Below are positions 30,639 through 39,098 of a DNA stretch of 39,098 nucleotides, piece by piece. This DNA is from Pseudomonadota bacterium (lineage in GTDB: Bacteria > Pseudomonadota > Alphaproteobacteria > Sphingomonadales > Sphingomonadaceae): NCBI GenBank assembly GCA_021794525.1, contig JAJYQP010000063.1, positions 1 through 39,098 of the forward strand, written 5' to 3'. The translations under genes and the position numbers were made by a program. A model generated the notes under the pieces. That model was given only the letters and a program-made list of their open reading frames with translations, ran no database searches and had not been told where the DNA came from. Positions within the stretch are counted from its first letter, which is position 1; every line of letters begins with the position of its first letter.

Positions 30639-33110
30639 CTAGTCGGGCGCGACGCCGGGAAGATCGTCCACCCGCATCGCCGCCGAGGCGAGGCTTTCGG
30701 CTTCAAGCAGAAGTTCGTCGTCGGCCGAGCCCTGCGGCGTCGCCTCGCGCCCGATCATGACCATCACCGGCACCGCCAGCGGGCTGACCCGGTCGAGTTC
30801 GACATGGACAAGTGTCTGCGCCGCGCGATCGAGCAGGTCGCCGAGCCGCCCGACATCGGTCATGCGGGTGCGCGCATCGGCCCAGGCAGCCTCCAGCAGC
30901 AGATGATCCGGCTCGTACTTCCGTAGCACGTCGTAGATGAGGTCGGTCGAGAAGGTGACCTGCTTCCCCGTCTTGCGCTTGCCCGGATGCTGTCGCTCGA
31001 CGAGGCCCCCGATCACCGCAACCTCGCGAAAGGCGCGGCGCAGCAGGTGCGATCCCTGCACCCAGTCGATGAATTCGTCGGCGAGGATATCGGGCGATAG
31101 CAGCGGCGCCGGGTCGCTCACCGGCCGCAGCCCCCAGACCGCCAGGCTGTAGTCGTTCGCGACGAAGCCGCCCGGCATCAGCCCGCGATCCTCCATCCGC
31201 TTGGTGATCAGCATTCCCAGGCTCTGGTTCGCGTTCCAGCCGATGAAGGTGTAATAGAGGGTGTAGTGGCGCCTGGCGTGCGGGAAGCTCTCGACCAGCA
31301 GATTGTCCGGTCCCGGCATCCGGCTGCGCCAGTCCTGCACCTCCAGCCATTCGCGCACATCGTCGGGAAAGCGCGCCCAGCCCGCGCGGTCGACCAGCAT
31401 CCTTCGCACCCGCGCCGCGAGATGTGTCGTCAGTGGCAGTCGCTGGCCGCCGTAGCTCGGGATCATGGCGCTGGTCTTCGCGGCGCGGACCAGCACTTCC
31501 ATGTCCTGCAGCTTCACAACCTCCAGGCTAAGCCCCGCGAACTGGAATGTGTCGCCAGGGCTGAGCGAGGCGGCGAAGCGTTCCTCGACCTTCCCGAGCG
31601 AGCGCCCGCCTCGCCCCGAACCCGCGTTGATCCGCACGTCGAGCATTTCGGAGTCAACGATGATGCCGGCGTTCATCCGGTGCCGCGCCGCCTGTTCGGG
31701 ATGGGTAAGCCGCCACACGCCGTCGGGCGAGCGGGCGATGCGCTTGAACTTGTCGTAGGCCTTGAGCGCGTAGCCGCCGTTCTCGACGAAGGAGAGGACG
31801 CGGGTGAAGACCTCCTCGTCCACCCAGGCATAGGCGAGGCTGGAGCGCACTTCCGCCAAAAGCTCCGCCTCGTGGAAGGGCGCGGCGCAGGCGCAGGCCA
31901 TCACGTGCTGGGCGAGCACGTCGAGCCCGCCGGGGCGGAAATCCTCGCCGTCGCGCTGTCCCTCGTCGACCGCCTCCTTGGCGGCGGTCGCCTCGAGGAA
32001 TTCGAACCGGTTGCCGGGGACCAGCAGCGCGCGGCTGGGCTGGTCGAGCCGGTGGTTGGCGCGGCCGATGCGCTGGAGCAGGCGGCTCGACCCCTTGGGC
32101 GCACCCATCTGCACGACGAGATCGATATCGCCCCAGTCCACCCCGAGATCGAGGCTGGCGGTGGCGACCAGAGCGCGCAGCTCGCCGCGCGCCATCGCCC
32201 CTTCCACCTTGCGGCGCGCCTCCTTCGACAGGCTTCCGTGGTGGATGCCGATGGGGAGGTTGTCCTCGTTCACCGTCCACAGGTTCTGGAAGATGTATTC
32301 GGCGAGGAAGCGGGTGTTGGTGAAGATCAGCGTGGTACGGTTGCGCCGGATCTCCTCGTAAAGCTGGGGGATCGCCCAGGTCGCGGCATGACCGCCCCAC
32401 GGAACGCGCTCTTCTTGCGGAAGCAGAATCTCGACCTCGGCAGGGGCGCCGGGTTCGCCCTCGACCAGCGCCACGCTGTCGATGTCGCCCCATGGCGCCA
32501 GCCACTCGCGAAAGCCTTCGGGATTGGCGAGCGTCGCGGAGAGCGCGGCCCGCCGCATTGTGGGTGCGATGGCCTGCAAGCGGCTCATGGCGAGCGCCAG
32601 GAGGTCGCCGCGCTTGCCGGTGGCGAAAGCGTGGACCTCGTCCACCACCACGCGCTTCAACCCGCGGAACAGCGCAAAACTGTCTGGAAAGCTCAGAAGC
32701 AGCGAAAGGCTCTCGGGCGTCGTCAGCAGGACGTGCGGCGGGCGCTCGCGCTGGCGTTTCTTCCGGTCGGAGGGAGTATCGCCGCTGCGCGTCTCGACCC
32801 GGATCGGCAGACCCATTTGCTCGATGGGCGCGAGCAGGTTGCGCTGCACGTCATGCGCCAGCGCCTTCAGCGGCGAGACATAGAGCGTGTGGATGCCATC
32901 CGCCGGCTCCGCCCCCGCCAGTCGCGAGGGGGTGAAGTCGGCCAGGGTGGGCAGGAACCCCGCCAGCGTCTTGCCCGCGCCGGTGTCCGCGACCAGCAGC
33001 GCATGACGGCCCGCGTCGCTTGCCGCCAGCATATCCGCCTGGTGCCGCCGGACGCGCCAGCCACGGTCGGCGAACCAGCTTTCGATCTCGGGGGGGACGC
33101 TGCCGGACAT
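30639..33110 (-). CDS. Lhr-like DEAD/DEAH-box helicase (ligase-associated DNA damage response type)
   Basis: The 823-residue protein is an Lhr-family ATP-dependent helicase. Walker A reads A-D-T-G-A-G-K-T near residue 41. The DExH motif is V-V-D-E-V-H-A-F, and motif III S-A-T-L-A-N-P. Later motifs include T-L-I-F-T-N-T-R, A-T-A-S-L-D-L-G-V-D-W and Q-R-I-G-R-A. The winged-helix and Lhr core regions fill the C-terminal half. Its length (about 820) fits the shorter branch often found with an ATP-dependent DNA ligase and PdeM nuclease; neither gene is beside it here. The true start is ATG 33108-33110, since the long upstream in-frame extension lies antisense to the next gene. Confidence 0.9.
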   Translation of the reverse strand: MSGSVPPEIESWFADRGWRVRRHQADMLAASDAGRHALLVADTGAGKTLAGFLPTLADFTPSRLAGAEPADGIHTLYVSPLKALAHDVQRNLLAPIEQMGLPIRVETRSGDTPSDRKKRQRERPPHVLLTTPESLSLLLSFPDSFALFRGLKRVVVDEVHAFATGKRGDLLALAMSRLQAIAPTMRRAALSATLANPEGFREWLAPWGDIDSVALVEGEPGAPAEVEILLPQEERVPWGGHAATWAIPQLYEEIRRNRTTLIFTNTRFLAEYIFQNLWTVNEDNLPIGIHHGSLSKEARRKVEGAMARGELRALVATASLDLGVDWGDIDLVVQMGAPKGSSRLLQRIGRANHRLDQPSRALLVPGNRFEFLEATAAKEAVDEGQRDGEDFRPGGLDVLAQHVMACACAAPFHEAELLAEVRSSLAYAWVDEEVFTRVLSFVENGGYALKAYDKFKRIARSPDGVWRLTHPEQAARHRMNAGIIVDSEMLDVRINAGSGRGGRSLGKVEERFAASLSPGDTFQFAGLSLEVVKLQDMEVLVRAAKTSAMIPSYGGQRLPLTTHLAARVRRMLVDRAGWARFPDDVREWLEVQDWRSRMPGPDNLLVESFPHARRHYTLYYTFIGWNANQSLGMLITKRMEDRGLMPGGFVANDYSLAVWGLRPVSDPAPLLSPDILADEFIDWVQGSHLLRRAFREVAVIGGLVERQHPGKRKTGKQVTFSTDLIYDVLRKYEPDHLLLEAAWADARTRMTDVGRLGDLLDRAAQTLVHVELDRVSPLAVPVMVMIGREATPQGSADDELLLEAESLASAAMRVDDLPGVAPD

Positions 33111-33272
33111 CGGCGCAACTGTGGGGAGAGCCGCTATCCTGGTCAATCGCCACGGGAGACCTGCGATAAAAACGGGCCGCAGCCGCGCAGGGGGTGCAAC
33201 CGAACGCCGCTTCGCGCGTAGGTTCGGTGCGACGGCTCGCCACGAGCCGCCTTCCGAACGAGGAGACAATCC

Positions 33273-34121
33273 ATGGACAATCGCTATAGCAGCAAGTCCT
33301 ATCAGCAGGACAATCGCGACCCCTATTCGCACCGCGGCCGCCAGGACGAACAGTTCAGCGCCGCCGGAGACGAGCAGTTCGGCGATGTTGGCTGGCGCGC
33401 ACAGGAGAATGAGCGCTGGCAATCCGGCTCCGACTTCGACCGTGGCTTTGGCCGCAACGAACCCTACACGCGGGACTGGGGTTCCCCAGACCGCGAACAG
33501 CGCAGCGACACGTCCGCCCTTGACGATTACGACCGCTCTCGCGGCGGGTCGCGTCTCGCGCCGGTGGATCGTCAGCAACGCCATCCCTACGGCCGGTCGG
33601 AGCACTACGGTATGAGCGGCTCCCCCTCGCGCAACACCACAGGCTATGCTTCCGGCCGCTATGGTGCCCGGAGTTTCGGCTCGGGCACTCATGGCTCCGA
33701 CAGGTTCGGACACATCCCGCCGCGCCGCTACGACCCCGACGAGCGCGGCTTCTTCGACCGCGCCAGCGACGAGGTGATGAGCTGGTTCGGCGATGACGAC
33801 GCCGCGCGCCGCCGCCAGATGGACCACCGCGAGGACCATCGCGGCAAGGGTCCGGCCGGCTACACCCGTTCGAAGGAGCGCATCCTCGAGGACGCCAATG
33901 AGCGGCTTATGGATGACTCATTGCTCGATGCGAGCAAGATTACCGTGTCCTGCAAGGACAACGAGATCACGCTCGACGGCACGGTAGACAGCCGCTCCGC
34001 CAAGCGCCGCGCCGAGGACATCGTCGAGGACGTGAGCGGCGTGAAGCACGTCCAAAACAACCTGCGAGTCGAAAGCCGCGACAGCTACTACAGCGAAACG
34101 AGCACGCTCAGCGATAGCTGA
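33273..34121 (+). CDS. BON-domain protein with SWFGD motif and disordered N-terminus
   Basis: The 282-residue protein has no signal peptide. Residues 1-160 are very polar and rich in R, D, S, G, Y and Q (for example Y-S-S-K-S-Y-Q-Q-D-N-R-D-P-Y), probably disordered. The motif M-S-W-F-G-D-D-D-A-A-R-R-R-Q near residue 170 is seen in a family of alphaproteobacterial stress-type proteins. The C-terminal BON domain reads I-T-V-S-C-K-D-N-E-I-T-L-D-G-T-V, then R-A-E-D-I-V-E-D-V-S-G-V-K-H-V-Q-N-N-L. BON domains often bind lipids or envelope surfaces. GAGGAG precedes the ATG. A strong terminator follows, so it stands alone as a transcript. Confidence 0.8.
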   Translation: MDNRYSSKSYQQDNRDPYSHRGRQDEQFSAAGDEQFGDVGWRAQENERWQSGSDFDRGFGRNEPYTRDWGSPDREQRSDTSALDDYDRSRGGSRLAPVDRQQRHPYGRSEHYGMSGSPSRNTTGYASGRYGARSFGSGTHGSDRFGHIPPRRYDPDERGFFDRASDEVMSWFGDDDAARRRQMDHREDHRGKGPAGYTRSKERILEDANERLMDDSLLDASKITVSCKDNEITLDGTVDSRSAKRRAEDIVEDVSGVKHVQNNLRVESRDSYYSETSTLSDS

Positions 34122-34147
34122 GCGCTGGCATCAGACGCCGCAAGGAA

Positions 34148-34174
34148 GGGCCCGGGGCGATCCGGGCCCTTTTT
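34148..34174 (+). terminator. Rho-independent terminator after the BON-domain gene
   Basis: GGGCCCGG (34148-34155) and CCGGGCCC (34162-34169) form an 8-bp stem with a 6-nt loop, followed by TTTTT (34170-34174). The remainder up to 34420 shows no gene that I can support. Confidence 0.9.
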
Positions 34175-34420
34175 GCCTAGATCGCGATTTCCGGCATCGT
34201 CCCAACCCAAGCGTTATCATCAAGCAGAACGCGGCGGCCTGGGACTTCGGTGCAAGAGCCTCTCGAGTTCAAAAGCCTGTTGCCCCGGATCGAAGGGAAG
34301 ACAGGTCCCCGAAGGCCTCTGAACTACTCGGGGATCGGACATCAGCGAATGCCTCGCCACGATGCGAGCAAGTTCTGGGGCATTTGATGTGAGGTCATCC
34401 GTCGCAGCGAGTCGAAACAC

Positions 34421-35824
34421 TCAGTGGCCGACGCTCTCGCCGCGCTCTATCCCGCTGGCGGCGAGCTGGGCGTCGATCTGAGCGACGAGGCGGTCAAGGC
34501 CAGCCTGGTCCATGCTCTCGGCGCGGGCGACGAGCACATCCTGCGTGTTCGAGGCGCGCAGCAGCCACCAGCCGTCGGGCGTGTTGACGCGTACGCCGTC
34601 GGTTCCGTCGACATCCGCGTCGGTGCCGGAAAGCCGCGCCTTCACCTCCTCGATGGCGGCGAACTTGCGGCTCTCGTCGACCTGGAAACGCAGTTCGGGC
34701 GTGTTGACCATCGCAGGCATGGCGCCGCGCAATTCGGTCACCGATTTTCCGAGCCGGGCGCTCGCGGCGATCAGCCGGATCGCCGCGTAGAGCGCATCGT
34801 CGAATCCGTAATAGCCGTCAGCGAAGAAGATATGGCCGCTCATCTCGCCGGCGAGCGGGCTCTTGGTTTCCTTCATCTTCGATTTCACGAGGCTGTGGCC
34901 GGTCTTCCACATCAGCGGTTTTCCGCCCAGTTCGGCCACCCGGTCAAACAGCGCACGGCTCGCCTTGACGTCGGCGATGATGGTCGCGCCGGGGTGGCGG
35001 GCGAGGACATCCTCGGCGAAGATGGACAGAAGCTGGTCGCCCCAGATCACGCGGCCTTCCCCGTCGATCGCCCCGATCCGGTCGCCGTCGCCGTCGAAGG
35101 CGATCCCGAAATCGAGGTTCTTCTGCGCGACGATCGCCTTGAGGTCGGCCAGATTGGCCTCGACCGTGGGATCGGGATGATGATTGGGGAAATTGCCGTC
35201 GACCTCGGTGTAGAGAAGGTGGTGCTCGCCCGGCAGCTTTGCGGCGAGCTTTTCGAGCGCGGGCCCCGCCGCGCCATTGCCCGCGTCCCAGGCGACCCGC
35301 AGTTTCGCGAGCTGCGCCGGGTCGATGCCGTCCAGTCCCTCGAGTAGCCGGTCGATATAGGCGTCCTCGATCTCGCGCGGTTCGACGCTGCCGGTGCCGT
35401 CCATCCAATCGCCGTCCGCCGCCAGCGCTCCGATGGTCTGGATGTCCTCGCCGAAGAACGGGCGACCCTGAAAAACCATCTTGAAGCCATTGTAATTTGC
35501 GGGATTGTGGCTGCCTGTTATCTGGATGCCACCATCCACGTCTTGCTGTGAGGCTTCCGCGTAATAGAGCATGGGCGTCGCGCCCATGCCGATCCGCACG
35601 ACGTCGCAGCCCGAAGCGGTGAGGCCCTCGATCAGCGCGTGTTCGAGCATCGGCGAGCTGACGCGCCCGTCATAGCCGACCGCGACCGTCTTCCCCCCCG
35701 CCTCGCGCAGCAGGCTGGCAAAACCGCGCCCGATGGCGCGCGCATCGTCGGGGCCGAGCGTTTCGCCGATGATGCCGCGGATGTCGTATTCGCGCAGCAC
35801 GGTAGGGTGGAACTGGTGGTTCAT
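34421..35824 (-). CDS. Phosphomannomutase / phosphoglucomutase
   Basis: The 467-residue protein is an AlgC-like alpha-D-phosphohexomutase, which interconverts the 1- and 6-phosphates of mannose or glucose. L-R-E-Y-D-I-R-G opens the N-terminal domain. The catalytic phosphoserine lies in [10 protein letters not shown]. The metal-binding loop is D-G-D-G-D-R and the sugar-binding loop G-E-M-S-G-H. The phosphate-binding loop R-A-S-N-T-Q closes the C-terminal domain. The start is ATG 35822-35824, overlapping the J-protein stop as ATGA. It would supply mannose-1-phosphate from ManA's mannose-6-phosphate to ManC, although those genes lie about 33 kb away in the window. Its coupling to a J-protein and mipZ is probably just operon structure. 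Confidence 0.93.
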   Translation of the reverse strand: MNHQFHPTVLREYDIRGIIGETLGPDDARAIGRGFASLLREAGGKTVAVGYDGRVSSPMLEHALIEGLTASGCDVVRIGMGATPMLYYAEASQQDVDGGIQITGSHNPANYNGFKMVFQGRPFFGEDIQTIGALAADGDWMDGTGSVEPREIEDAYIDRLLEGLDGIDPAQLAKLRVAWDAGNGAAGPALEKLAAKLPGEHHLLYTEVDGNFPNHHPDPTVEANLADLKAIVAQKNLDFGIAFDGDGDRIGAIDGEGRVIWGDQLLSIFAEDVLARHPGATIIADVKASRALFDRVAELGGKPLMWKTGHSLVKSKMKETKSPLAGEMSGHIFFADGYYGFDDALYAAIRLIAASARLGKSVTELRGAMPAMVNTPELRFQVDESRKFAAIEEVKARLSGTDADVDGTDGVRVNTPDGWWLLRASNTQDVLVARAESMDQAGLDRLVAQIDAQLAASGIERGESVGH

Positions 35825-36111
35825 TTGCGTTTGTCCGTGAGGCTTGAGAGGAGGAGGTCGCGCGCCTCGGTCAGGGCGGAGAGATGGGCGGCATTGCCGC
35901 CGCGATCGGGGTGGTTTTCGGCGGCGAGACGGCGATAGGCGGCGCGGATGTCCTCCGGGCTGGCGTTGGTCCGAACCCTCAGAAGCCGCCGGGCGCGGGC
36001 GAGTTCCAGATCCCGCGAAGGTTTGGCGCTCATCCAGTCCCACGGCCAGCCGCCGGTGAGCCAGCGGACCAGCGCCGACGCCAGCGCGGCGAGGACCAGC
36101 AGCTTGATCAC
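35821..36111 (-). CDS. Membrane-anchored J-domain protein
   Basis: The 96-residue protein has an N-terminal membrane helix ([14 protein letters not shown]) and a C-terminal J-domain. The HPD motif is in A-E-N-H-P-D-R-G-G, preceded by A-A-Y-R-R-L-A. It resembles small Tim14-like or DjlA-type co-chaperones that stimulate DnaK ATPase at the membrane. The start is GTG (36109-36111), overlapping the MipZ stop as GTGA, and the stop overlaps the phosphomannomutase ATG by 4 bp. All three genes are translated in a chain. Confidence 0.85.
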   Translation of the reverse strand: MIKLLVLAALASALVRWLTGGWPWDWMSAKPSRDLELARARRLLRVRTNASPEDIRAAYRRLAAENHPDRGGNAAHLSALTEARDLLLSSLTDKRK

Positions 36112-36914
36112 GCCGCGGCGGCCTCCGCACGGGCGAGACCGGGCAGGTTCAGGCTCGCCACCAGCTCGCGCAGTTCCTGCCGCGCGACGAGGTGGCTGGT
36201 GCCAAGATCGCCTAGTTGTCCCTTGTCGAGCAGCGTCAGCCCGCTCGGGAACAGCTCGCGGTAGATGACGCGCTCCGACAGCCCCCTGGCGACGCGGAAG
36301 CCGACGCGCTTGGCCATTTCGGTCAGCGCCTTCTCGATGCGGGCCATGTTGCGCGCCTCGGTATAGCCGGTGCGGTTGCGGACCACGACCCAGTCCATCT
36401 GGCGGCGCTGCTGTTCGATGGTGGACTTGGATCGCTTCAGGCGGGCTTCCCAGATCAGCTCGGCATAGAAGGACAGTTTCTTGACCTTGAAGCTCTCCCC
36501 CTCGACCTGGCCGATCAGGTCGAAGTCGACGAAGCTGTCGTTCATCGGGGTGACCAGCGTATCGGTTTCGGCAGCGGCATGGCGGGCGAGCGGATCGTCG
36601 CGGCCCGGCGTGTCGATGACGATGAAGTCCGCGCCCGCCGCCTCGCGCGCGATCAGTGCCTCGAAGTCTTCGGTCGACAGCCCGTCTACCACGTGGCAGG
36701 CGGCGGCCGGAAGCTCTATCCCGCGCTTTGTCATCGTTGCCGCCCGGTTCTCGAAATAGCGGTCCATCGTGCGCTGGCGGTGGTCGAGGTCGAAGGCGAC
36801 CACGCGCCTGCCGCTGAAGGCCAGCGCCACCGCGACATGGACGGCGGTGGTCGATTTCCCCGTCCCGCCCTTCTCGTTCGCGAAGGTGATCCGGTGGGGC
36901 AGGGCGGTGGTCAC
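36108..36914 (-). CDS. mipZ: Division-plane positioning ATPase MipZ
   Basis: The 268-residue protein aligns with Caulobacter MipZ throughout. The deviant Walker A motif is [10 protein letters not shown], then [12 protein letters not shown] and F-I-V-I-D-T-P-G. Next come [23 protein letters not shown] and [15 protein letters not shown]. MipZ forms a bipolar gradient from ParB and blocks FtsZ assembly away from midcell. The start is GTG at 36912-36914, chosen by alignment to the start of the family; no ATG occurs before the Walker motif. It is divergent from panC with 79 bp between the starts, and heads an operon with the J-protein and phosphomannomutase. Confidence 0.94.
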   Translation of the reverse strand: MTTALPHRITFANEKGGTGKSTTAVHVAVALAFSGRRVVAFDLDHRQRTMDRYFENRAATMTKRGIELPAAACHVVDGLSTEDFEALIAREAAGADFIVIDTPGRDDPLARHAAAETDTLVTPMNDSFVDFDLIGQVEGESFKVKKLSFYAELIWEARLKRSKSTIEQQRRQMDWVVVRNRTGYTEARNMARIEKALTEMAKRVGFRVARGLSERVIYRELFPSGLTLLDKGQLGDLGTSHLVARQELRELVASLNLPGLARAEAAAA

Positions 36915-36993
36915 GGCAGCAGTGTCTTTCGATGGTTGGACGGCGCGCGTGGCGGCGCTAGGACGCCGGTTTCCTATCGGAGGTGCATTCGGC

Positions 36994-37833
36994 GTGCAAA
37001 CGGTGACCCGGCTCGACGTGTTGAGAATTGCGGTCGACGCCGCGCGCGCCGACGGCGCGACGCTGGCGCTGGTCCCGACCATGGGAGCGCTGCATGACGG
37101 CCACATGACGCTGGTGCGCGAGGCGAAGGCGCGCGCCGACCGGGTCGCCGTCTCGATCTTCGTGAACCCGCGCCAGTTCGGGCCCAAGGAGGACTTCGGC
37201 GCCTATCCCCGCCAGCTTGCCCGCGATTCTGCCCTGCTCGAAGCGGCGGGGGTGGACCTGCTGTGGGCGCCACCGCCCGAGGAGGTCTATCCGCAAGGCT
37301 ATGCCACCAACGTCAGCGTTGCCGGCGTTAGCGAGGGGCTCTGCGGCGCCGACCGGCCGGGGCATTTCGACGGGGTCGCCACAGTGGTGCTCAAGCTCTT
37401 CAACCAGGTCCGGCCCGACATGGCCTTCTTCGGCGAGAAGGACTGGCAGCAGCTCGCGGTCATCCGCCGCATGGCGCGCGACCTCGACCTGATGCGTCCG
37501 CATGTCGAGGCGATCCACGGCGTGCCCATCGTGCGCGAGGCGGACGGGCTCGCGATGAGCAGCCGCAACGCCTATCTCTCGCCGGAACAGCGCCAGGTGG
37601 CGGTGGCGCTTCCGGCCGCGATGCGCGACGCTGTTGTGCAGGGGTCGGTCGCGGGACTGGCGGAGCGCCTGATCGCCGCCGGCTTCGACAGCGTCGATTA
37701 TGCCGAGCTGCGCGACGGGGACAGCTTGGCATTGCTCGACGCGCCCACCGCCGACGCGCGCCTCTTCGTCGCCGCTAGGATCGGCGGGACGCGGCTGATC
37801 GACAACCTGGCCATCACGGAGACATCGGAATGA
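36994..37833 (+). CDS. panC: Pantothenate synthetase
   Basis: The 279-residue enzyme joins pantoate and beta-alanine using ATP, the last step of pantothenate synthesis. The motifs are P-T-M-G-A-L-H-D-G-H, V-S-I-F-V-N-P-R-Q-F-G, G-V-A-T-V-V-L-K-L-F, F-G-E-K-D-W-Q-Q, and M-S-S-R-N-A-Y-L. I chose GTG at 36994, which has GGAGG (36979-36983) about 10 nt upstream. No in-frame ATG occurs before the conserved region. It overlaps the next gene by 4 bp (ATGA), so a CoA-related operon is likely: pantothenate feeds CoA synthesis, and the next protein works on acyl-CoA. Confidence 0.95.
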   Translation: MQTVTRLDVLRIAVDAARADGATLALVPTMGALHDGHMTLVREAKARADRVAVSIFVNPRQFGPKEDFGAYPRQLARDSALLEAAGVDLLWAPPPEEVYPQGYATNVSVAGVSEGLCGADRPGHFDGVATVVLKLFNQVRPDMAFFGEKDWQQLAVIRRMARDLDLMRPHVEAIHGVPIVREADGLAMSSRNAYLSPEQRQVAVALPAAMRDAVVQGSVAGLAERLIAAGFDSVDYAELRDGDSLALLDAPTADARLFVAARIGGTRLIDNLAITETSE

Positions 37834-38915
37834 ATGAGGGATCGCGCGGGCCGCTGACGGGGCTGAGGGTCGTCGAGTTTGCCGGGATCGGGCCGGGTCC
37901 GCACGTCGCCATGCTGCTCGCCGACATGGGCGCCGAGGTGGTGCGGATCGAGCGGCCGGGGTCGCAGCCGGTCAACACCGTGGTCGAACGCGCCCGCCAC
38001 CGCGTGGCTGTCGACATGAAGAGCGAGGCGGGACGCGCTTTTGCGCTGGAGGCCTGCCGCCATGCCGACGTGCTGGTCGAGGGCTTCCGCCCCGGGGTGA
38101 TGGAGCGGCTGGGGCTGGGGCCGGAGGTGCTGCTCGCGGCCAATCCGCGCCTCGTCTATGCGCGCATGACCGGTTGGGGGCAGGACGGGCCGCTGGCGCA
38201 GGCGGCGGGGCACGATCTCAACTACATCGCGGTCACTGGCGCGTTGGACGCCATCGGCAAGCCGGGCGAGCTGCCGGTGCCGCCGCAGAACCTGGTCGGC
38301 GATTTCGGCGGCGGCTCGATGTATTGCGCTCTCGGCATCCTCGCCGCGCTTTACGAGCGCGAGCGCTCGGGCAAGGGACAGGTGGTCGATGCCGCCATCG
38401 TCGACGGCGTCACCAGCCTGATGAGTTTCTTCTTCGGCCTGCCGGGAAGCGCGGTCAGGACCACCGAGCGAGGCAAGGGGCTTCTCGGCGGGGCGGCGCA
38501 TTTCTACCGCTGCTACGTCTGCAAGGACGGCAAGGAGATCAGCGTCGGCGCGATCGAACCGCAGTTCTATGCCGAGCTGTGCCGGCGCGCCGGGGCGCGC
38601 GCGCATCTGGCGGAAGGGCAGATGAACCCCGCCAACTGGCCGAGCTACGCCGAGGACATGGCCGCGCTGTTCGCGACGAAGACGCAGGCCGAGTGGTGCG
38701 CCCTGCTCGAAGGCACCGATGCCTGCTTCGCGCCTGTGGTGCCGATGGACGAAGCGCGCGAGCACCCGCACATGAAGGCGCGTGGGGCTTATGTGGAGCA
38801 TGGCGGCCGCTGGCAGACTGCGCCCGCGCCGCGCTTCGATCGCACGCCCTCGCAGATCCGCGACAGCTCATTGGATGGCGATGCGGTGGTGGCGCAATGG
38901 GCCAAGGACGCCTAG
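37830..38915 (+). CDS. CaiB/BaiF family acyl-CoA protein, alpha-methylacyl-CoA racemase-like
   Basis: The 361-residue protein belongs to the CoA-transferase family III fold. The N-terminus is G-P-L-T-G-L-R-V-V-E-F. The catalytic-type residues of the racemase branch are visible: the His in A-A-G-H-D-L-N-Y-I-A-V-T-G and the Asp in N-L-V-G-D-F-G-G-G. These favour an alpha-methylacyl-CoA racemase, which interconverts 2-methylacyl-CoA stereoisomers for beta-oxidation, rather than a CoA transferase. It starts at ATG 37830 inside the panC stop and is followed by an aldehyde dehydrogenase 22 bp on. Confidence 0.88.
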   Translation: MNEGSRGPLTGLRVVEFAGIGPGPHVAMLLADMGAEVVRIERPGSQPVNTVVERARHRVAVDMKSEAGRAFALEACRHADVLVEGFRPGVMERLGLGPEVLLAANPRLVYARMTGWGQDGPLAQAAGHDLNYIAVTGALDAIGKPGELPVPPQNLVGDFGGGSMYCALGILAALYERERSGKGQVVDAAIVDGVTSLMSFFFGLPGSAVRTTERGKGLLGGAAHFYRCYVCKDGKEISVGAIEPQFYAELCRRAGARAHLAEGQMNPANWPSYAEDMAALFATKTQAEWCALLEGTDACFAPVVPMDEAREHPHMKARGAYVEHGGRWQTAPAPRFDRTPSQIRDSSLDGDAVVAQWAKDA

Positions 38916-38937
38916 ATCGCGTCGCGAGGAGATTTTC

Positions 38938-39098
38938 ATGTACGAGTTCACCAGGTTCTACATCGACGGCCGGTGGGTCGATCCGGTCACGCCCAACACC
39001 GTCCCGGTCGAGAACCCGGCGACCGAGGAGACCATCGGCCACATCAGCCTCGGCAGCGCCGCCGATGTCGACAAGGCGGTGGTCGCCGCGCGCCATCG
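38938..39098 (+). CDS. Aldehyde dehydrogenase family protein, N-terminal part
   Basis: Only the first 53 codons are inside the window. The peptide reads F-Y-I-D-G-R-W-V-D-P then V-E-N-P-A-T-E-E-T-I-G-H-I and D-V-D-K-A-V-V-A-A-R, the standard N-terminus of NAD(P)-dependent aldehyde dehydrogenases. GAGGAG lies a few bases upstream. The catalytic Cys and Glu are beyond the edge, so the substrate cannot be told. Position after the racemase-like gene suggests the same operon. Confidence 0.9.
   Translation, partial: MYEFTRFYIDGRWVDPVTPNTVPVENPATEETIGHISLGSAADVDKAVVAARH

Noticed and set aside
30639..33110. Possible DNA-repair cluster around the Lhr-like helicase
   Set aside because: Neither a DNA ligase nor a PdeM-type nuclease gene is next to it; the neighbours clpS and the BON gene are unrelated.
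31266..33221. Long plus-strand frame opposite the Lhr-like helicase
   Set aside because: It mirrors the codon pattern of the helicase gene, a common high-GC artefact; no domain is visible.
33233..33249. CGGCTCG-CCA-CGAGCCG hairpin just before the BON-domain gene
   Set aside because: Short, no T tract and a loop of three; could affect the leader but nothing supports a riboswitch or terminator.
34220..34420. 66-codon minus-strand frame with GTG start immediately after the phosphomannomutase stop
   Set aside because: No ribosome-binding site, arginine- and proline-rich end and no recognisable pattern; probably chance or a decayed tail.

Overview
The window looks like chromosome of a high-GC alphaproteobacterium in Sphingomonadales, probably Erythrobacteraceae. 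The evidence is a clear MipZ division-positioning ATPase, a class I PHA synthase with a phasin, an Oar-like TonB receptor paired with a flavin-dependent 'tryptophan halogenase', an AlaC-type aminotransferase and the general codon usage. No rRNA or CRISPR array was seen. There are two tRNA genes and several gene fossils.

Layout. Bases 1-185 hold the end of an alkaline-phosphatase-superfamily phosphodiesterase. Bases 360-5799 (minus) are a tight mannose operon: a glycosyltransferase with an extra C-terminal helical domain, a GH130 phosphorylase, ManC and ManA. A ROK sugar kinase follows at 5950-6855. Bases 6857-8340 are decayed: a frameshifted unknown gene, a 16-bp copy of a tRNA-Thr 3' end, and a broken tyrosine integrase. 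Bases 8377-18128 form a probable beta-1,2-glucan utilisation locus: GH3 beta-glucosidase, LacI regulator, GH144-type endo-glucanase, TonB receptor and halogenase. It has two copies of the palindrome GTAACCGGTTAC, one at the GH3/lacI divergent promoter and one before the receptor. Bases 18396-22403 hold an ECF sigma/anti-sigma pair and three exported proteins. Each of the three is preceded by the same promoter, GGATTAAA-N14-CGTTTTC (or CGTTTC), which defines a small regulon. Bases 22462-23813 are gene-poor and contain a frameshifted AlpA remnant. tRNA-Thr(CGT) and tRNA-Cys(GCA) follow. The 3'-terminal 16 nt of tRNA-Thr are repeated directly at 7513-7528, so 7513-23829 has the outline of an old tRNA-integrated island.

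Bases 24115-29979 carry a thioesterase, a crotonase, AlaC, PHA synthase and a phasin. The phasin promoter is framed by TTGTGCACTGCA palindromes, and the same 12 bases occur before the mannose operon, suggesting one regulator links both. The rest is housekeeping: ClpS, an Lhr-like helicase, a BON-domain protein, a phosphomannomutase/J-protein/MipZ operon with 4-bp overlaps, PanC overlapping a CaiB/AMACR-type protein, and the start of an aldehyde dehydrogenase.

All functions rest on recognising families by eye. No database search was run.
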